A stretch of DNA of 64,000 nt from DATBVX01 sp963705495. GTDB taxonomy: Bacteria; Pseudomonadota; Gammaproteobacteria; Steroidobacterales; Steroidobacteraceae. The DNA is taken from contig CAVPJQ010000005.1 of the NCBI GenBank assembly GCA_963705495.1, positions 360,511 through 424,510 on the forward strand, read 5' to 3'. Position 1 is the first letter of the stretch. Each line of letters starts with the position of its first letter. Positions 50,827 to 59,444 of this stretch are shown here, piece after piece. Made by a program: the position numbers and the translations under genes. The notes beneath the pieces were generated by a model. The model was not told where the DNA came from. It ran no database searches and was given only the letters and a program-made list of their open reading frames with translations.

Positions 50827-52377
50827 CTACGTGCGCCTGAGGTCGCGCAGACGCAAGCCGCTTATCCACAAGGTCGCGAAATAGATCGCAGCACCCCCGA
50901 GCACACAGACGCTCAGGCGCAGTGCCCGCTGTCCGGCGTGAGCGCCGAGCCAGCCGCCAATGTCACCCGCGAGCCACCACAGGAGGAGCGCCATGGCGAC
51001 ATTCGCGAGCAGCACCTGGCCTGCGAAACGCGCCCAGCCCGGGGCGGCCTGATACACGCCCGCACGTCTCAGGCCGCGAAACAGCAATGCCGAATTGACG
51101 AACGCCGAAAGGCCGGTCGAGAGCGCGAGTAGTGCGTGTGGCACCGGAAACCCGGCCTTGGCGACCGGCAGCACGATGCCGACGTTGCACACCATGTTCA
51201 CGGCCAGCGAGATCATGCCGACGCGAACCGGCGTGCGCGTATCCTGGCGCGCAAAGTAGCCGGGCGCGAGCACCTTCACCATGCTGAAGCCGATCAGCCC
51301 GAGTGAATACGCCATCAATGCGTAGGTGGCCATCTCGACGTCGCGCGCGCTGAACCGGCCGTATCCATAGATCGTAGCGATGAGCGGCCCGGCCAGGACC
51401 AGCAAGCCAACCGCGGCCGGTGTCACGAACAGGAATACGAGCCGTACCGACCAGTCGAGTGTCGCCGCAAAGCGTTGTGGAGACTGGCTCGCGTGATGAG
51501 CGGAGAGCGCGGGCAGCACCACGGTGGCCAGTGCGATGGTGAACATGCCCATCGGGAACTCGACCAGCCGGTCCGCGTAGTAGAGCCACGAGATGCTGCC
51601 GGTGAGCAGGAACGAAGCGACCAGCGAATCCAGCAGCAAGCTGACCTGCGCGACCGAGGAACCGAAGATCCCGGGCAGCATCAGCCGCGCCACGCGGCGC
51701 ACGCCCTCGTGCGACCAGTTCCAGCGCGGCATTCCAGCGACGCCGAGTCGCACCATGAAAGGCCAGAGAAACGCGAGCTGAATGGCGCCGGCGACAAACA
51801 CGCCGATTGCCAGCACTGCGCCCGGATTCGGCGTGTTGGGTGCGATGAGAAATGCGGTCACGATCATGACCACATTGAGGATCACGGGAGTGAACGCGGC
51901 CGAGCCGAATCGACCATAGCTGTTGAGCACGCCGCTCGCCAGCGACACGAGCGAGATGAAGAACAGGTACGGGAACGTCCAGCGCAGCATGTCGACCGCG
52001 AGGTCGAAGCGCCCACCTTCGGCGCGAAATCCCGGGGCGAACATGAAGATGATCACCGGCGCCGCGACGACGCCGATCGCCGTGAGCACGAACAGCGCCA
52101 CGCCGAAGGTTCCGGAGACACCGTCGACGAGCTCGCGCACCTCTTCCTGCGAGCGACGGATCCGATACTCGGACACGACTGGCACGAAGGCCTGCGAGAA
52201 AGCACCCTCACCGGAGAGGCGGCGCAGGAAGTTCGGAATCTTGAACGCGATGAAGAATGCGTCCATTAGCGGGCCGGCGCCAAACACCTGCGAATACACC
52301 ATGTCGCGCAACATTCCGGACACGCGCGACAGGAGCGTCATGGCGCTCACCACGGTTGTATTTCGCAGGATGCTCAA
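50827..52377 (-). CDS. murJ: Lipid II flippase MurJ
   Basis: A 516-residue MVF/MOP-family membrane protein with 14 helices, which flips lipid II for peptidoglycan synthesis. TTG 52377 with GGAGG just upstream is the likely start (SILRNTTVVSAMTLLSRVSG); ATG 52416 adds 13 residues but has no ribosome site. Conserved motifs: FFIAFKIPNFLRRLSGEGAF, QAFVPVVSEYR, YADRLVEFPMGMFTIALATV, PGYFARQDTRTPVR. It lies upstream of ribF by 72 bases and is divergent from rpsT. Confidence 0.96.
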   Translation of the reverse strand: MSILRNTTVVSAMTLLSRVSGMLRDMVYSQVFGAGPLMDAFFIAFKIPNFLRRLSGEGAFSQAFVPVVSEYRIRRSQEEVRELVDGVSGTFGVALFVLTAIGVVAAPVIIFMFAPGFRAEGGRFDLAVDMLRWTFPYLFFISLVSLASGVLNSYGRFGSAAFTPVILNVVMIVTAFLIAPNTPNPGAVLAIGVFVAGAIQLAFLWPFMVRLGVAGMPRWNWSHEGVRRVARLMLPGIFGSSVAQVSLLLDSLVASFLLTGSISWLYYADRLVEFPMGMFTIALATVVLPALSAHHASQSPQRFAATLDWSVRLVFLFVTPAAVGLLVLAGPLIATIYGYGRFSARDVEMATYALMAYSLGLIGFSMVKVLAPGYFARQDTRTPVRVGMISLAVNMVCNVGIVLPVAKAGFPVPHALLALSTGLSAFVNSALLFRGLRRAGVYQAAPGWARFAGQVLLANVAMALLLWWLAGDIGGWLGAHAGQRALRLSVCVLGGAAIYFATLWISGLRLRDLRRT

Positions 52378-52536
52378 CGGTCCTCCACGGGGCGGCACTA
52401 TAGCGGAAAAACCCATTGGCGCCGCGGACTTACGACACGATGACAGAGCCCTCGAGCATTGACTTTCGGCGCGGCGCTCAGCAGACTACGCGGCCTTTCG
52501 CAGCGGCCAGGGCCGCAGCAATACCGGAGTTACAAA

Positions 52537-52800
52537 TTGGCCAATACCAAGTCAGCCGAGAAAGCCGCCCGCCAGGCGCTCAAGCGCCGCGACAACAACG
52601 TCGCCGCCCGTTCCAAGTTGCGCACCGTCATTCGTGACGTCACCCAGGCCATCGGGGCGGGCAGCAAGGACAATGCGCTCGAGCAGTACAACGCAGCGGT
52701 GCCCGTGATCGACTCTATGGTCAACAAGAGCCAGATCCACCGTAACAAGGCTGCTCGTCACAAGAGTCGGCTGGCCCAACGCATTCGCGCGATGACCTGA
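52537..52800 (+). CDS. rpsT: 30S ribosomal protein S20
   Basis: An 87-residue basic protein from TTG 52537: ANTKSAEKAARQALKRRDNN, the helical middle, and VNKSQIHRNKAARHKSRLA. GGAG lies eight bases before the TTG. The Escherichia coli gene also uses UUG, which takes part in autogenous translational control, so the rare start looks conserved. The longer frame from 52459 is not used. Confidence 0.96.
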   Translation: MANTKSAEKAARQALKRRDNNVAARSKLRTVIRDVTQAIGAGSKDNALEQYNAAVPVIDSMVNKSQIHRNKAARHKSRLAQRIRAMT

Positions 52801-52889
52801 CCGGCGCACCGCCAGGCAATCTCGTCCACAAAACGTTCCAGCGCTGATGGCGTAACCGAGGCAGACGTCCCGTCCCGGAGAATGATTGG

Positions 52890-53363
52890 ATGGGTAAGAA
52901 GGATCTGCGCGAAGCAACCGCGAAGGACATCGCGAAGATCGTTGCGCTGATCAACGAGGCCTATCTACCGGCGGAAGGCTTTCTCTACGAGGGGCCACGC
53001 ATCGACACGGACGAAGTGCGTGACAAGCTCCGCAAGGGCACATTTCTGCTAAAGCCCAATTCCATCGGTGCGCTGGATGGCTGTGTGTATGTCGAAGTCC
53101 GCGACCAGGTCGGCTACTTCGGCCTGCTGGCCGTGTCCACCGACCGCCAGCACCATGGCCTGGGGCGCAAACTCATTGCCTCGGCAGAGGCGTACTTCAA
53201 GACGCGGGCCTGCGGTGAGGTCGAAATCGATGTCGTGAATCACCGCCAGGAACTGTTTGGCTTCTATGTCGGTCTCGGTTATCACGTCGTCGGCCAGCGA
53301 CCGTTCGAGGACCAACGACTGCAGCGACCCTCGCATTTCGTGATCATGCGCAAGACCCTGTAG
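52890..53363 (+). CDS. GNAT-family N-acetyltransferase
   Basis: A 157-residue acetyltransferase. ATG 52890 with GGAG ten bases upstream. Structure-typical pieces: ATAKDIAKIVALINEAY at the N-terminus, GCVYVEVRDQVGYFGLLAVS, and the acetyl-CoA loop TDRQHHGLGRKLIASAEAYF (Q/RxxGxG/A as HHGLGR). Substrate unknown. It begins an insertion of unrelated genes between rpsT and obgE. Confidence 0.9.
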   Translation: MGKKDLREATAKDIAKIVALINEAYLPAEGFLYEGPRIDTDEVRDKLRKGTFLLKPNSIGALDGCVYVEVRDQVGYFGLLAVSTDRQHHGLGRKLIASAEAYFKTRACGEVEIDVVNHRQELFGFYVGLGYHVVGQRPFEDQRLQRPSHFVIMRKTL

Positions 53364-53370
53364 GCTCACC

Positions 53371-54072
53371 ATGGAACACATCGGCATCGTCGCCGGCAGC
53401 GCCGAAGGCGCGGCCCTTTGCTACCGGACGATTTGTCTCGAAGCGCCGGCGCTCCTCGGCGAGTATCGCCACCCGCGCGTCACACTCGATGGCAGCGTTT
53501 CGCTCGGTGAGTACATGGATTTCGTCGACCGCGGCGATTGGCGCGGCGTCGGCAGGTTGATGCTCGACTCGGTTCAACGGCTGCACGCTGCCGGTGCCCA
53601 GTTCGCGATCTGTCCCGACAACACTTTTCATCAGGCGCTCCCGTACGTCATCGGCGCGTCCCCGATCCCGTGGTTGCACATTGCCGAGGTCGTCGCCGAG
53701 CAGGCTCGCGTGCAAGGCCTGCGTCATCTTGGAGTGCTCGGCACACGTTACTTGATGGAAGGGCCCGTCTATCGCGAGGCCCTCGGCTCGCGTGACATCC
53801 AGATGACGGTGCCTGACGCCGAGGGAAGGAAAACCATCAACCGGATCATTTTCGAAGAACTGGTGAACGGTAAGGTGCTCGAGCCTTCGCGGGTGCAATG
53901 CCTGGAAGCGGTCGCGCGGCTGCGCGATCAGGGTTGCGATGGCGTGGTGCTGGGTTGCACGGAGTTGCCCCTCATCATCCTGCCCGACGAGGCCTCGTTG
54001 CCGACGCTCGATTCGACGCGTCTCCTGGCACGCGCCACGATACGCCGCGCACTCGGGTCAGCGAGTCGCTGA
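53371..54072 (+). CDS. Aspartate/glutamate racemase family protein
   Basis: A 233-residue amino-acid racemase-fold protein. Two catalytic cysteines: Cys81 in FAICPDNTFHQA and Cys196 in VVLGCTELPLII. IGIVAGSAEGAALCYR and HLGVLGTRYLMEGPVY also fit the family. It sits seven bases after the GNAT gene on the same strand, so the two may act on a shared amino-acid substrate; that is inference. The end overlaps the convergent amidohydrolase gene by 15 bases. Confidence 0.92.
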   Translation: MEHIGIVAGSAEGAALCYRTICLEAPALLGEYRHPRVTLDGSVSLGEYMDFVDRGDWRGVGRLMLDSVQRLHAAGAQFAICPDNTFHQALPYVIGASPIPWLHIAEVVAEQARVQGLRHLGVLGTRYLMEGPVYREALGSRDIQMTVPDAEGRKTINRIIFEELVNGKVLEPSRVQCLEAVARLRDQGCDGVVLGCTELPLIILPDEASLPTLDSTRLLARATIRRALGSASR

Positions 54073-55335
54073 GCCTGAGGCGTTTGCCGAGGTGGAATAG
54101 ATCGCCACTCCGTGGCGAAACACGCAGCGCGCCCTGGCGAAGTTGCGCACATCGCGCACCGGATCGGCATTGAGAACGACAAGGTCGGCGTCCATTCCAG
54201 TGGCGATGCGGCCCCGGCTGCCATCCTCCTTGAAGCGCGCTGCCGGTGCCGTGGTCAGTGAGGCAAGTATCTGCATCGAGGTGAGACCTGCCTTCAGCAT
54301 CAGCACGTATTCATCGGTGGGGTCGTAGTCGGTCATGTAACCCACGTCCGTACCGAACAGGACCTGGCCCCCCGCTTCGCTGAAGGCCTGCAGTTGCTGC
54401 AGCGTGTCCCCTACCGCGAGCCCAATGATGCGTTCCGGAGCGCCTGCCCGGGTCATCTCGTATTGCCAGAGTTTCAAGGTCGGCACCACCGCCACATCAT
54501 GCGTGATCATCTCCTGGACCAGGTCGGGCTCCCACAACAGCTTCCGATTGCCGAGCGTCGTGTGCGCGAGCACGTCGACCCCCGCTTTCATCGCCGCGCG
54601 GATGCCCTCGACGTTGGTCGGATGTGCGAATACCAGCCGGCCGCGCCGATGGGTCTCCGCGACTGCGGCGGCAGCAACTTCCTTGGGCATATACCTGATG
54701 GTGTTATCAGCCTGTGGCGTGGCGATGAAGAGCTTGGTGATATCGGCGCCCTGCTTGAAGTTCTCGCGCACACTTGCGATCGCCGCATCCGCCGTCGCCG
54801 GCTGACGTAGCTGCTTCAGCATCTCCGGTGGCAGCGAGCCGAGATAGAACGGGATGCCGTTGGGCGGATACAGCGCCCACCCGGCGGTGAGGATCCTTGG
54901 GCCGCGCACCTCACCGCGCTCGATGCGCTTGCGCAGCGCGGCCGTGTTCACTACGTCCGATGCGGTGTCCACGACGGTCGTGAAGCCGAAGCGGTTCAAC
55001 ATCGCAGTGAGATTCGCCGCGAGTTGCTTTGCATCCTGGTCGGCTGCGTTGTCCCACTTGGGTTCGGTGAAGTGCACATGACTGTTCTGAAAGCCAGCGG
55101 TGATGACGCCACCGTCACAGCTCGAGCCGTTGACCCCTGCAGGTAGCTGGACCGCGTCCTTCGGCCCGACTTCAGCGATCTTGCCGTTGCGAATGACGAC
55201 GACGCCGTCCACGACTGGATCAGCATCCGGAGTCACGTAGATCCTCGCGCCCCGCAATACCGTGACGTCACCACCCAGCGCACAGCCAGGCAACCCGGCG
55301 AGCGCCAGAATCATCAAGGTCCACTTGCTTGTCAC
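54058..55335 (-). CDS. Secreted amidohydrolase-family lipoprotein
   Basis: A 425-residue metal-dependent hydrolase from GTG 55335, with a lipobox-like LAGLPGCALGG. Amidohydrolase order: composite sandwich (VTVLRGARIYVTPDADPVVD), HVHFTEP for the first metal pair, GADITKLFIATP (Lys ligand region), RLVFAHPTNVEG and VLAHTTLGN for the later His ligands, VLFGTDVGYMTDYDPTDEY with the catalytic Asp, and GRIATGMDADLVVLNADPV. Related to imidazolonepropionase-like hydrolases. Substrate not predictable. It faces the racemase gene with overlapping ends. Confidence 0.88.
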   Translation of the reverse strand: MTSKWTLMILALAGLPGCALGGDVTVLRGARIYVTPDADPVVDGVVVIRNGKIAEVGPKDAVQLPAGVNGSSCDGGVITAGFQNSHVHFTEPKWDNAADQDAKQLAANLTAMLNRFGFTTVVDTASDVVNTAALRKRIERGEVRGPRILTAGWALYPPNGIPFYLGSLPPEMLKQLRQPATADAAIASVRENFKQGADITKLFIATPQADNTIRYMPKEVAAAAVAETHRRGRLVFAHPTNVEGIRAAMKAGVDVLAHTTLGNRKLLWEPDLVQEMITHDVAVVPTLKLWQYEMTRAGAPERIIGLAVGDTLQQLQAFSEAGGQVLFGTDVGYMTDYDPTDEYVLMLKAGLTSMQILASLTTAPAARFKEDGSRGRIATGMDADLVVLNADPVRDVRNFARARCVFRHGVAIYSTSANASGSATR

Positions 55336-55399
55336 GTTTCGATCCGCCTCGCGCTGTGAAAGGAGTGCTCGCGCCAGCGGACGGAATGTTATTAGAGTT

Positions 55400-56071
55400 T
55401 CAGGCGTGATGCTGCAGGATGCGCGCTTTGCTCTCTTCGTACTCGGGCATGGACAGGATGCCATGCTGCTGCAATCGGTAGTGCTCGCGCATTTCGTCGC
55501 GCAGCTGTTGTGCGCGAGTCGCGCCGCGAATCGCGCCTGCTCGTTGAATGTGGGCGCCGAGCTCGGCTTCGAATGCGCGCGCCGCGTGAAAGACGCCCAG
55601 ACCGCCCACCACGTCGAACAACCGCGCTCGCCCGTGAACACTGAAGAACGTGATCGTCTCCGTCATGCGGTAAACAGACAGCAAAGCCGTGCACACGGTC
55701 GCTGACACGATCAACGCCCAGGCAGGCAGCCAGGGATTCTCGGCGAATGGCAGCGGTGATTGTTTCATCCACCACCAGGTCCCGACAGAGAGCAGCGTCA
55801 GCCCCGCCGTGGTCTGCAGGCACTTCCATGGAACGTGCCGCCGGTGCTCCGGTGTGGGATCCACGAATCGCAGGTCGAGGGCATAGTGCTTGAGCGCTGC
55901 CCGCAGGCGCTTGCTGTGCACCGCGAGAAAGCGCTTCTCGAAGACATCGAGGGTTGTGGAGCAACCGCGCCAGCGGCTCTGCAACCTCAGGCTCGCCTGG
56001 ACATTGCGAACCCTGCGAGGATCAGGAATCTCGCTGACATCCGATTCAATGTAGACGTGCTCAGCGCTCAT
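55400..56071 (-). CDS. Membrane protein with two helices and SHOCT-like C-terminus
   Basis: A 223-residue protein. N-terminal 90 residues are soluble, with DPTPEHRRHVPWKCLQ; then two transmembrane helices (CLQTTAGLTLLSVGTWWW and LPAWALIVSATVCTALLSVY); a middle part VHGRARLFDVVGGLGVFHAA; and a C-terminal DEMREHYRLQQHGILSMPEY, EESKARILQ that looks like a SHOCT motif. I do not recognise the full family. It is on the same strand as the small Cys protein upstream (five bases apart). Confidence 0.75.
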   Translation of the reverse strand: MSAEHVYIESDVSEIPDPRRVRNVQASLRLQSRWRGCSTTLDVFEKRFLAVHSKRLRAALKHYALDLRFVDPTPEHRRHVPWKCLQTTAGLTLLSVGTWWWMKQSPLPFAENPWLPAWALIVSATVCTALLSVYRMTETITFFSVHGRARLFDVVGGLGVFHAARAFEAELGAHIQRAGAIRGATRAQQLRDEMREHYRLQQHGILSMPEYEESKARILQHHA

Positions 56072-56076
56072 CTGGC

Positions 56077-56427
56077 CTATTCGTCGTCGCTCCGGCGTCC
56101 GCGCTGACCGCGCCGCTCTGTTTCACCGTTGGACTTGGGTGGCTCGCCCCGATCGTTGGAGCGTCGTGGCTTGCCGCGCCGATCGGCGTGATGGCGATAA
56201 ATGCAGCGACAGGTCTCCGGCGAGGAGCAGCTGGCAAGCGGCAGACGTGGCGCATCCTTGGACAGGAAGCGGTGGTTGCGCAACGCACTCGCCGCTTCGC
56301 AGGTCGAGGTCGGCGTGATGATCGATACGGCGTGCCAGGCCTCCTTACGGCCTTGCGGGCGCTCGTTGGAGTTGCGCGATGGTTGCTTGGCGCGCTGGCC
56401 GGGGGCGGAAGGTGTCCGAGTCTGCAT
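56077..56427 (-). CDS. Small Cys-containing protein with CxCxYRHxxDRR motif
   Basis: From ATG 56427 a 116-residue basic protein: a Pro/Arg-rich N-terminus, WHAVSIITPTSTCEAASALR, RFLSKDAPRLPLASCSSPET, then CRCIYRHHADRRGKPRRS and a charged tail. The Cys pattern (Cys at AASCS, then CRC) with YRHxxDRR recurs in small uncharacterised proteobacterial proteins and would suit zinc binding. Function unknown. It lies between the obgE stop and a membrane protein. ATG 56457 is an alternative start without a ribosome site. Confidence 0.7.
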   Translation of the reverse strand: MQTRTPSAPGQRAKQPSRNSNERPQGRKEAWHAVSIITPTSTCEAASALRNHRFLSKDAPRLPLASCSSPETCRCIYRHHADRRGKPRRSNDRGEPPKSNGETERRGQRGRRSDDE

Positions 56428-56566
56428 GGCAGTCCGTTTGTGCGCATTGCTGCGCATCGCAGGCGATACCGTGACCCATGCTAGCGCTGCCGAATGGCCG
56501 CCGTAGGACAGCGTTCGGCTTCTGTTGAATGGTTCACAACCAGGGGTGTGAACCGGTCCACAGTTC

Positions 56567-57574
56567 TTATTGTTCGAGGTGGCGCATCGCGGCCTGGCAA
56601 AGCTCGCGCGTGCCCTGTCCGGTTGCACCCGAAATCCGATGCACCGGGCCCTTCCAGCGGAGCCTGCGGATGATTTCGCGGCAGCGCTCCTCGAGCGCCT
56701 GGCCTTCGAGCAGATCGATCTTGTTGAGCACCAGCCAGCGGTCCTTCTTCGCCAGCTCGGGGCTGAACTTCTTCAATTCCGCAACGATAGCCCGCGCATC
56801 CTTCACTGGGTCCGCTGCCGGATCTGGAGGCGCAATGTCGACCAGGTGCAAGAGCAAGCGCGTGCGCTGCAGGTGCTTGAGGAACCGAATGCCGAGACCG
56901 GCCCCCTCAGCGGCACCCTCGATCAGGCCCGGAATATCGGCCATGACGAAACTGCGATGCTCGCCCACCGAGACGACACCGAGATTGGGATGGAGCGTCG
57001 TGAACGGATAGTCGGCGACCTTAGGCTTGGCGGCCGACACGGCCCGGATCAACGTCGACTTGCCGGCGTTGGGCAGGCCGAGAAGCCCCACATCGGCGAT
57101 CAGTTTCAGCTCGAGCGCCAACGTGCGCTTCTCGCCCGGGATGCCCGAGCCGTGCTGTCGCGGCGAGCGATTCGTACTGCTCTTGAAGCGCGTATTTCCC
57201 CAGCCGCCGCGGCCTCCCCTCGCGACCAGCACCGACTGCCCCGCACTGGTGAGATCGCCGATGACTTCCTGTGTCTCGACATCCTGCACGACGGTGCCGA
57301 CCGGCACGGGTATGGTGAGGTCCGCGCCACCGCGACCCGTGCAGTCGCGGCTGCTGCCCGCCTCGCCGTGCGCCGCGCGGTAGGTCCTCACGATGCGAAA
57401 GTCCGCGAGCGTGTTGATGCCGGTTGCCGCGTGCAGAAACACGCTCCCGCCATCACCGCCATCACCGCCGTCGGGTCCACCGAACGGCACGAATTTCTCG
57501 CGGCGAAAGCTCACGCATCCGCGCCCGCCGTTTCCGGCCTGCACTCTCAGGGTGGCTTCATCGACGAATTTCAT
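56567..57574 (-). CDS. obgE: Obg/CgtA GTPase
   Basis: A 335-residue ribosome-associated GTPase. N-terminal glycine-rich Obg domain (RVQAGNGGRGCVSFRREKFV, GGDGGDGGSVFLHA), then the G domain with G1 GLPNAGKST, G3 DIPGLIEGA and G4 NKID. It acts in late 50S assembly and stress control. It follows rpmA after a 66-base gap containing a terminator hairpin, so it likely has partial readthrough or its own promoter. A 427-codon plus-strand frame opposite is a shadow. Confidence 0.97.
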   Translation of the reverse strand: MKFVDEATLRVQAGNGGRGCVSFRREKFVPFGGPDGGDGGDGGSVFLHAATGINTLADFRIVRTYRAAHGEAGSSRDCTGRGGADLTIPVPVGTVVQDVETQEVIGDLTSAGQSVLVARGGRGGWGNTRFKSSTNRSPRQHGSGIPGEKRTLALELKLIADVGLLGLPNAGKSTLIRAVSAAKPKVADYPFTTLHPNLGVVSVGEHRSFVMADIPGLIEGAAEGAGLGIRFLKHLQRTRLLLHLVDIAPPDPAADPVKDARAIVAELKKFSPELAKKDRWLVLNKIDLLEGQALEERCREIIRRLRWKGPVHRISGATGQGTRELCQAAMRHLEQ

Positions 57575-57589
57575 TGCCGGGCCTCAAAC

Positions 57590-57616
57590 AAAAACCCCGG
57601 CAACGCCGGGGTTTTT
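57590..57616 (-). terminator. Rho-independent terminator hairpin after rpmA
   Basis: CCCCGGC-AAC-GCCGGGG (57595-57611) with A runs on the left and a T run on the right (57612-57616). The seven-base GC stem with flanking T tract works in both directions but is placed to end the rplU-rpmA transcript, 24 bases after the rpmA stop on the minus strand and 15 before the obgE start. Confidence 0.88.
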
Positions 57617-57640
57617 CGTTTCATGTCAGTGCGGGTGAGC

Positions 57641-57898
57641 CTACTCAGTAACGACGTCCACGAACGTGTTGCGTGCCTTGCCCCGTACCTTGAATGCGAC
57701 GCGCCCACTGGCCTTCGCGAACAGGGTGTGATCGGTGCCGATCCCGACGTTCACCCCCGGATGCCACTGTGTGCCGCGCTGGCGGACGAGAATGTTGCCG
57801 GCCAGCACCTGTTCGCCGCCGAACTTCTTGACGCCGAGCCGCTTGCTCTGTGAGTCGCGGCCATTGCGGGTGCTGCCGCCTGCTTTCTTGTGTGCCAT
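57641..57898 (-). CDS. rpmA: 50S ribosomal protein L27
   Basis: An 85-residue basic protein: AHKKAGGSTRNGRDSQSKR, LGVKKFGGEQVLAGNILVRQ, RGTQWHPGVNVGIGTDHTLF, ending with AFKVRGKARNTFVDV. The N-terminus lacks the extra cleaved segment of Firmicutes L27. It lies 15 bases after rplU. Confidence 0.97.
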   Translation of the reverse strand: MAHKKAGGSTRNGRDSQSKRLGVKKFGGEQVLAGNILVRQRGTQWHPGVNVGIGTDHTLFAKASGRVAFKVRGKARNTFVDVVTE

Positions 57899-57913
57899 GG
57901 ATGAATCCTCGTC

Positions 57914-58225
57914 TTAGCCAACAATACCCGTCACTTTGATTTCCGTGTACGGCTGACGGTGAGTCTTCTCTCGCTTGTAGTGCTTGCGACGGCGAAACTT
58001 CACGATCCGTACTTTGTCGCCCTTGCCATGCGACTGAATGGTCGCAGTGACCTTGCCGCCCGGTACGAAAGGTTTGCCGAGCTTGATGTCGGTGCCTTCG
58101 CCGACGAGCAGCACCTGGCCGAACTCAACCGAGGCGCCTTGCGCATCGGGCAGTTTTTCGATCCGCAGTACGCTGCCTTCCTGCACGCGATACTGCTTGC
58201 CGCCGGTCGCTATCACCGCAAACAT
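57914..58225 (-). CDS. rplU: 50S ribosomal protein L21
   Basis: A 103-residue protein from ATG 58225: MFAVIATGGKQYRVQEG, LVGEGTDIKLGKPFVPGG, VRIVKFRRRKHYKREKTHR, GHRQxYT-like end RQPYTEIKVTGIV. CAGGAG lies about ten bases upstream. It is transcribed with rpmA from the promoter at 58281-58309, divergent from ispB as in many Gammaproteobacteria. Confidence 0.97.
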   Translation of the reverse strand: MFAVIATGGKQYRVQEGSVLRIEKLPDAQGASVEFGQVLLVGEGTDIKLGKPFVPGGKVTATIQSHGKGDKVRIVKFRRRKHYKREKTHRQPYTEIKVTGIVG

Positions 58226-58280
58226 TTGAGTTCTCCTGAAGCGCCCGTCGGGAGTTTGGGCTGGTGAAAAAAGGCTGCGA

Positions 58281-58309
58281 ATTCTAATGGTTGGGCGCTG
58301 GCGGGTCAA
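58281..58309 (-). promoter_or_regulatory. Sigma-70 promoter for rplU-rpmA
   Basis: On the minus strand TTGACC (58304-58309), 17 bases, TAGAAT (58281-58286): five of six matches to each consensus box with ideal spacing. The leader to the rplU ATG would be about 45-50 bases. No L21 autoregulatory fold is obvious in it. Confidence 0.75.
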
Positions 58310-58339
58310 ACGCTTTGCCGCTACCATGCGCTCCTCCCG

Positions 58340-59323
58340 ATGTCTCGTAACTCAATGAAAATAGAAGATATCCGCGCGCTAGTCAGCGATGATCTGGAAG
58401 CAGTCGACCAACGCATCCGCGAGCGGCTGCACAGCGAGGTCGCGCTGGTTGACCAGGTTTCGACCTATATCGTCGCGAGCGGCGGCAAACGCCTCAGACC
58501 ACTCCTGGTGCTGCTCGCCGCGCATGCGGTGAACTATCGCGGCCGTCAGCACATCGATGCGGCGGCACTGATCGAGTTCATCCACACAGCAACCCTTCTG
58601 CATGACGATGTGGTCGATGGCTCCTCGATGCGCCGCGGACATGACACCGCGAACGAGATCTGGGGCAACGAAACCAGCGTGCTGGTCGGTGACTTCCTGT
58701 ATTCGCGGGCCTTTCAGATGATGGCCGAGATGGGCTATCTCGGGATCATGAGCATCATGGCGGATGCCACCAACACCATTGCCGAGGGCGAGGTGCTGCA
58801 GCTTCTCAACGCCCACGACCCAGAAACGACCGAGCAGCGCTATCTCAACGTCATCTATCGCAAGACCGCAAAGCTCTTCGAGGCCGGCGCTGAAATCGCT
58901 GCTGTGCTCGCGGGTGCCAGCGACTCCGAGCGCAAAGCGCTGGCGGAGTATGGACGACACGTGGGCACCGCGTTCCAGCTCATCGACGACGTGCTGGATT
59001 ACCGGGGCAGCACCGAGGAACGTGGCAAGAACCTCGGTGAGGATCTTGCTGAAGGCAAGCCGACACTACCCCTCATCCATGCGCTGAAAAACGGCAACGT
59101 GGAGCAGCGCGCAGCGATCCGCCTGGCAATCGAACAGGGCGGCCTCGCCGAGCTTGCTCATATCACCGAAGCGATCGAAGTGACGGGCGGCCTCGAGTAC
59201 ACCGCGCAACTGGCCCGCTCCGAGACCAACGCGGCGTTGACCGCGCTGGAAGACGTTCCGGAATCACGGTACTCCCTCGCGTTGCGCTCGCTCGCGACCT
59301 TTGCGGTCGAACGCAGCTACTGA
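58340..59323 (+). CDS. ispB: Polyprenyl (octaprenyl) diphosphate synthase
   Basis: A 327-residue trans-prenyltransferase that makes the ubiquinone side chain. First Asp-rich motif LLHDDVVDGSSMRRG (Asp89, Asp90, Asp93), second QLIDDVLDYRG, plus GGKRLRPLLVLLAAH and GKNLGEDLAEGKPTLPLIHA. ATG 58340 or ATG 58355 (KIEDIRALVSDD) could be the start. Divergent from rplU, as in Escherichia coli and Pseudomonas. Confidence 0.95.
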   Translation: MSRNSMKIEDIRALVSDDLEAVDQRIRERLHSEVALVDQVSTYIVASGGKRLRPLLVLLAAHAVNYRGRQHIDAAALIEFIHTATLLHDDVVDGSSMRRGHDTANEIWGNETSVLVGDFLYSRAFQMMAEMGYLGIMSIMADATNTIAEGEVLQLLNAHDPETTEQRYLNVIYRKTAKLFEAGAEIAAVLAGASDSERKALAEYGRHVGTAFQLIDDVLDYRGSTEERGKNLGEDLAEGKPTLPLIHALKNGNVEQRAAIRLAIEQGGLAELAHITEAIEVTGGLEYTAQLARSETNAALTALEDVPESRYSLALRSLATFAVERSY

Positions 59324-59444
59324 CGCAGACTTGCAGTTGCTGACAATTCCTGACGGAACCGGGCTCGGGATTGCCCGGTCTGCAGTGACGTGCGCAGCCG
59401 TGTTCGTGCGGCTCATCCTTCCATACACGTCTCAGGAGACCTGC

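Noticed and set aside
56570..57853. 427-codon open frame opposite obgE and rpmA
   Set aside because: It spans two genes and a terminator on the other strand and shows no domain.
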